Shown one piece after another: positions 6,399 to 6,922 of a stretch of DNA of 6,922 bases. This DNA is from Clostridiales bacterium (lineage in GTDB: Bacteria > Bacillota > Clostridia > Oscillospirales > Oscillospiraceae). How positions within the stretch are numbered: the stretch's first letter is position 1; every line of letters starts with the position of its first letter. The notes under the pieces were generated by a model. It made no database searches, had not been told where the DNA came from, and was given only the letters and a program-made list of their open reading frames with translations. The DNA is taken from NCBI GenBank assembly GCA_019418625.1, contig DYBL01000024.1:1-6922 (forward strand), given 5' to 3'. The translations under genes were made by a program, and so were the position numbers.

Positions 6399-6407
6399 AA
6401 TATAGCA
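6399..6407 (-). promoter_or_regulatory. Probable extended -10 promoter of the proline operon
   Basis: On the minus strand TG-C-TATATT (hexamer 6399-6404, five of six -10 matches, with the TG extension at 6406-6407). The -35 region is poor (a TTCCTT-like stretch about 17 bases upstream). Transcription would begin near 6392, giving a leader of about 45 bases before the GTG start. The hexamer lies within a small inverted repeat, ATGC-AATATA-GCAT (6395-6408), which could be a chance match or an operator. Confidence 0.5.
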
Positions 6408-6485
6408 TATCCCCGGAAAAAAAGGAAGTGCGGCGTGTACTTTTCGGAAAAATGCAGATGCTAGGCAGGAAAGGGAGGGATCTGC

Positions 6486-6922
6486 ATGGAAGAACACACC
6501 AGCCCGGCCCAGCCGGGAGAAGAAAAGGAAAATGAGACGGGAGACATTGTGGATTTCGGCTCCGCCATGACCCGCACGCCCCACGGCAATGTCTACTGCA
6601 TGACCATCATCGGCCAGATCGAGGGACACAGCGCCGCGGCCTCCGGGGCCAAGACCACCAAATATGAGCACGTGCTGCCGCTGCTTGCCAAGCTGGAGGA
6701 GTCGGCGGAGGTGGACGGCGTGCTGTTTTTGCTCAACACCGTGGGCGGCGACGTGGAGGCGGGCCTTGCCATCGCCGAGCTCATCGCCGGCATGACCAAG
6801 CCCACGGTCTCCATCGTTCTGGGGGGCAGCCACTCCATCGGCGTGCCGCTGGCGGTGGCGGCCCGGCGCAGCTTCGCCGTGCCCTCCGCCGCCATGACCG
6901 TCCACCCGGTGCGCATGAGCGG
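6486..6922 (+). CDS. tepA: TepA-like ClpP-family serine protease, N-terminal part (cut by window edge)
   Basis: The first 145 codons are visible and the frame is open to the right edge; TepA-type proteins are about 230-260 residues, so over a third is missing. The protein has a charged, probably disordered N-terminus (1-20), then a ClpP-like fold. Seen: TIIGQIEGH (40-48), KTTKYEHVLPLLAKLE (56-71), LLNTVGGDVEAGLAIAE (82-98), the nucleophile region VLGGSHSIGVPLA with Ser117, and MTVHPVR with the candidate catalytic His140. These blocks match the Bacillus TepA (YmfB) type, a cytoplasmic ClpP relative described as translocation-enhancing and often found near spoIIIE/ftsK. GGGAGG (6473-6478) lies seven bases before ATG 6486. 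It is divergent from proB; a clear promoter in this direction was not found (TATGAT at 6391-6396 is a candidate -10 without a -35). True protease activity is not shown by sequence alone. Confidence 0.88.
   Translation, partial: MEEHTSPAQPGEEKENETGDIVDFGSAMTRTPHGNVYCMTIIGQIEGHSAAASGAKTTKYEHVLPLLAKLEESAEVDGVLFLLNTVGGDVEAGLAIAELIAGMTKPTVSIVLGGSHSIGVPLAVAARRSFAVPSAAMTVHPVRMS

Noticed and set aside
6390..6916. Minus-strand frames opposite the TepA-like gene
   Set aside because: The plus-strand frame carries conserved ClpP-family blocks and a good ribosome binding site. The opposite frames have no motifs and would overlap the proB promoter.

Overview
The window looks like chromosomal DNA from a GC-rich, endospore-lineage Firmicute, most likely a gut Oscillospiraceae-type Clostridium (relatives of Flavonifractor, Oscillibacter or Lawsonibacter). 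This is inferred from strong AAGGAGG-type ribosome binding sites, S-layer homology (SLH) repeats of the 'TRAQIVTFLWRAAGSPEP' type, and a TepA-like ClpP-family protein typical of spore-forming Firmicutes. I see no sign of mobile DNA, CRISPR, tRNA or rRNA genes.

Layout from left to right. Positions 1-633 (minus) hold the N-terminal 211 residues of a dihydropyrimidinase/D-hydantoinase that runs off the left edge. A divergent intergenic region of about 210 bases (634-845) carries a promoter for each flanking gene. Positions 846-2969 (plus) encode a 707-residue secreted 5'-nucleotidase-family enzyme with three C-terminal SLH repeats that should hold it on the cell surface. Between this gene and the convergent proC lie two separate intrinsic terminators, one per direction; the minus-strand one is a perfect 28-base palindrome.

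Positions 3098-6347 (minus) are a compact proline-biosynthesis operon, in transcription order proB (glutamate 5-kinase, short form without a PUA domain), proA (glutamate-5-semialdehyde dehydrogenase), a small unrecognised three-helix membrane protein, and proC (pyrroline-5-carboxylate reductase). Together ProB, ProA and ProC form the full glutamate-to-proline route. At both proB/proA and proA/membrane protein the stop codon TAA is part of the next gene's Shine-Dalgarno sequence (TAAGGAGG) and the gap is exactly 12 bases, which suggests translational coupling. A divergent gene starting at 6486 (plus) encodes a TepA-like ClpP-family protein cut by the right edge.

Most of the window is ordinary metabolism. 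The points most worth a second look are the unknown membrane protein embedded in the proline operon, the repeated stop/ribosome-binding-site junctions, the short leader and ambiguous start of proB, the back-to-back terminators, and the SLH-tethered nucleotidase next to a divergent pyrimidine-type amidohydrolase. I did not find convincing evidence of an undescribed system.
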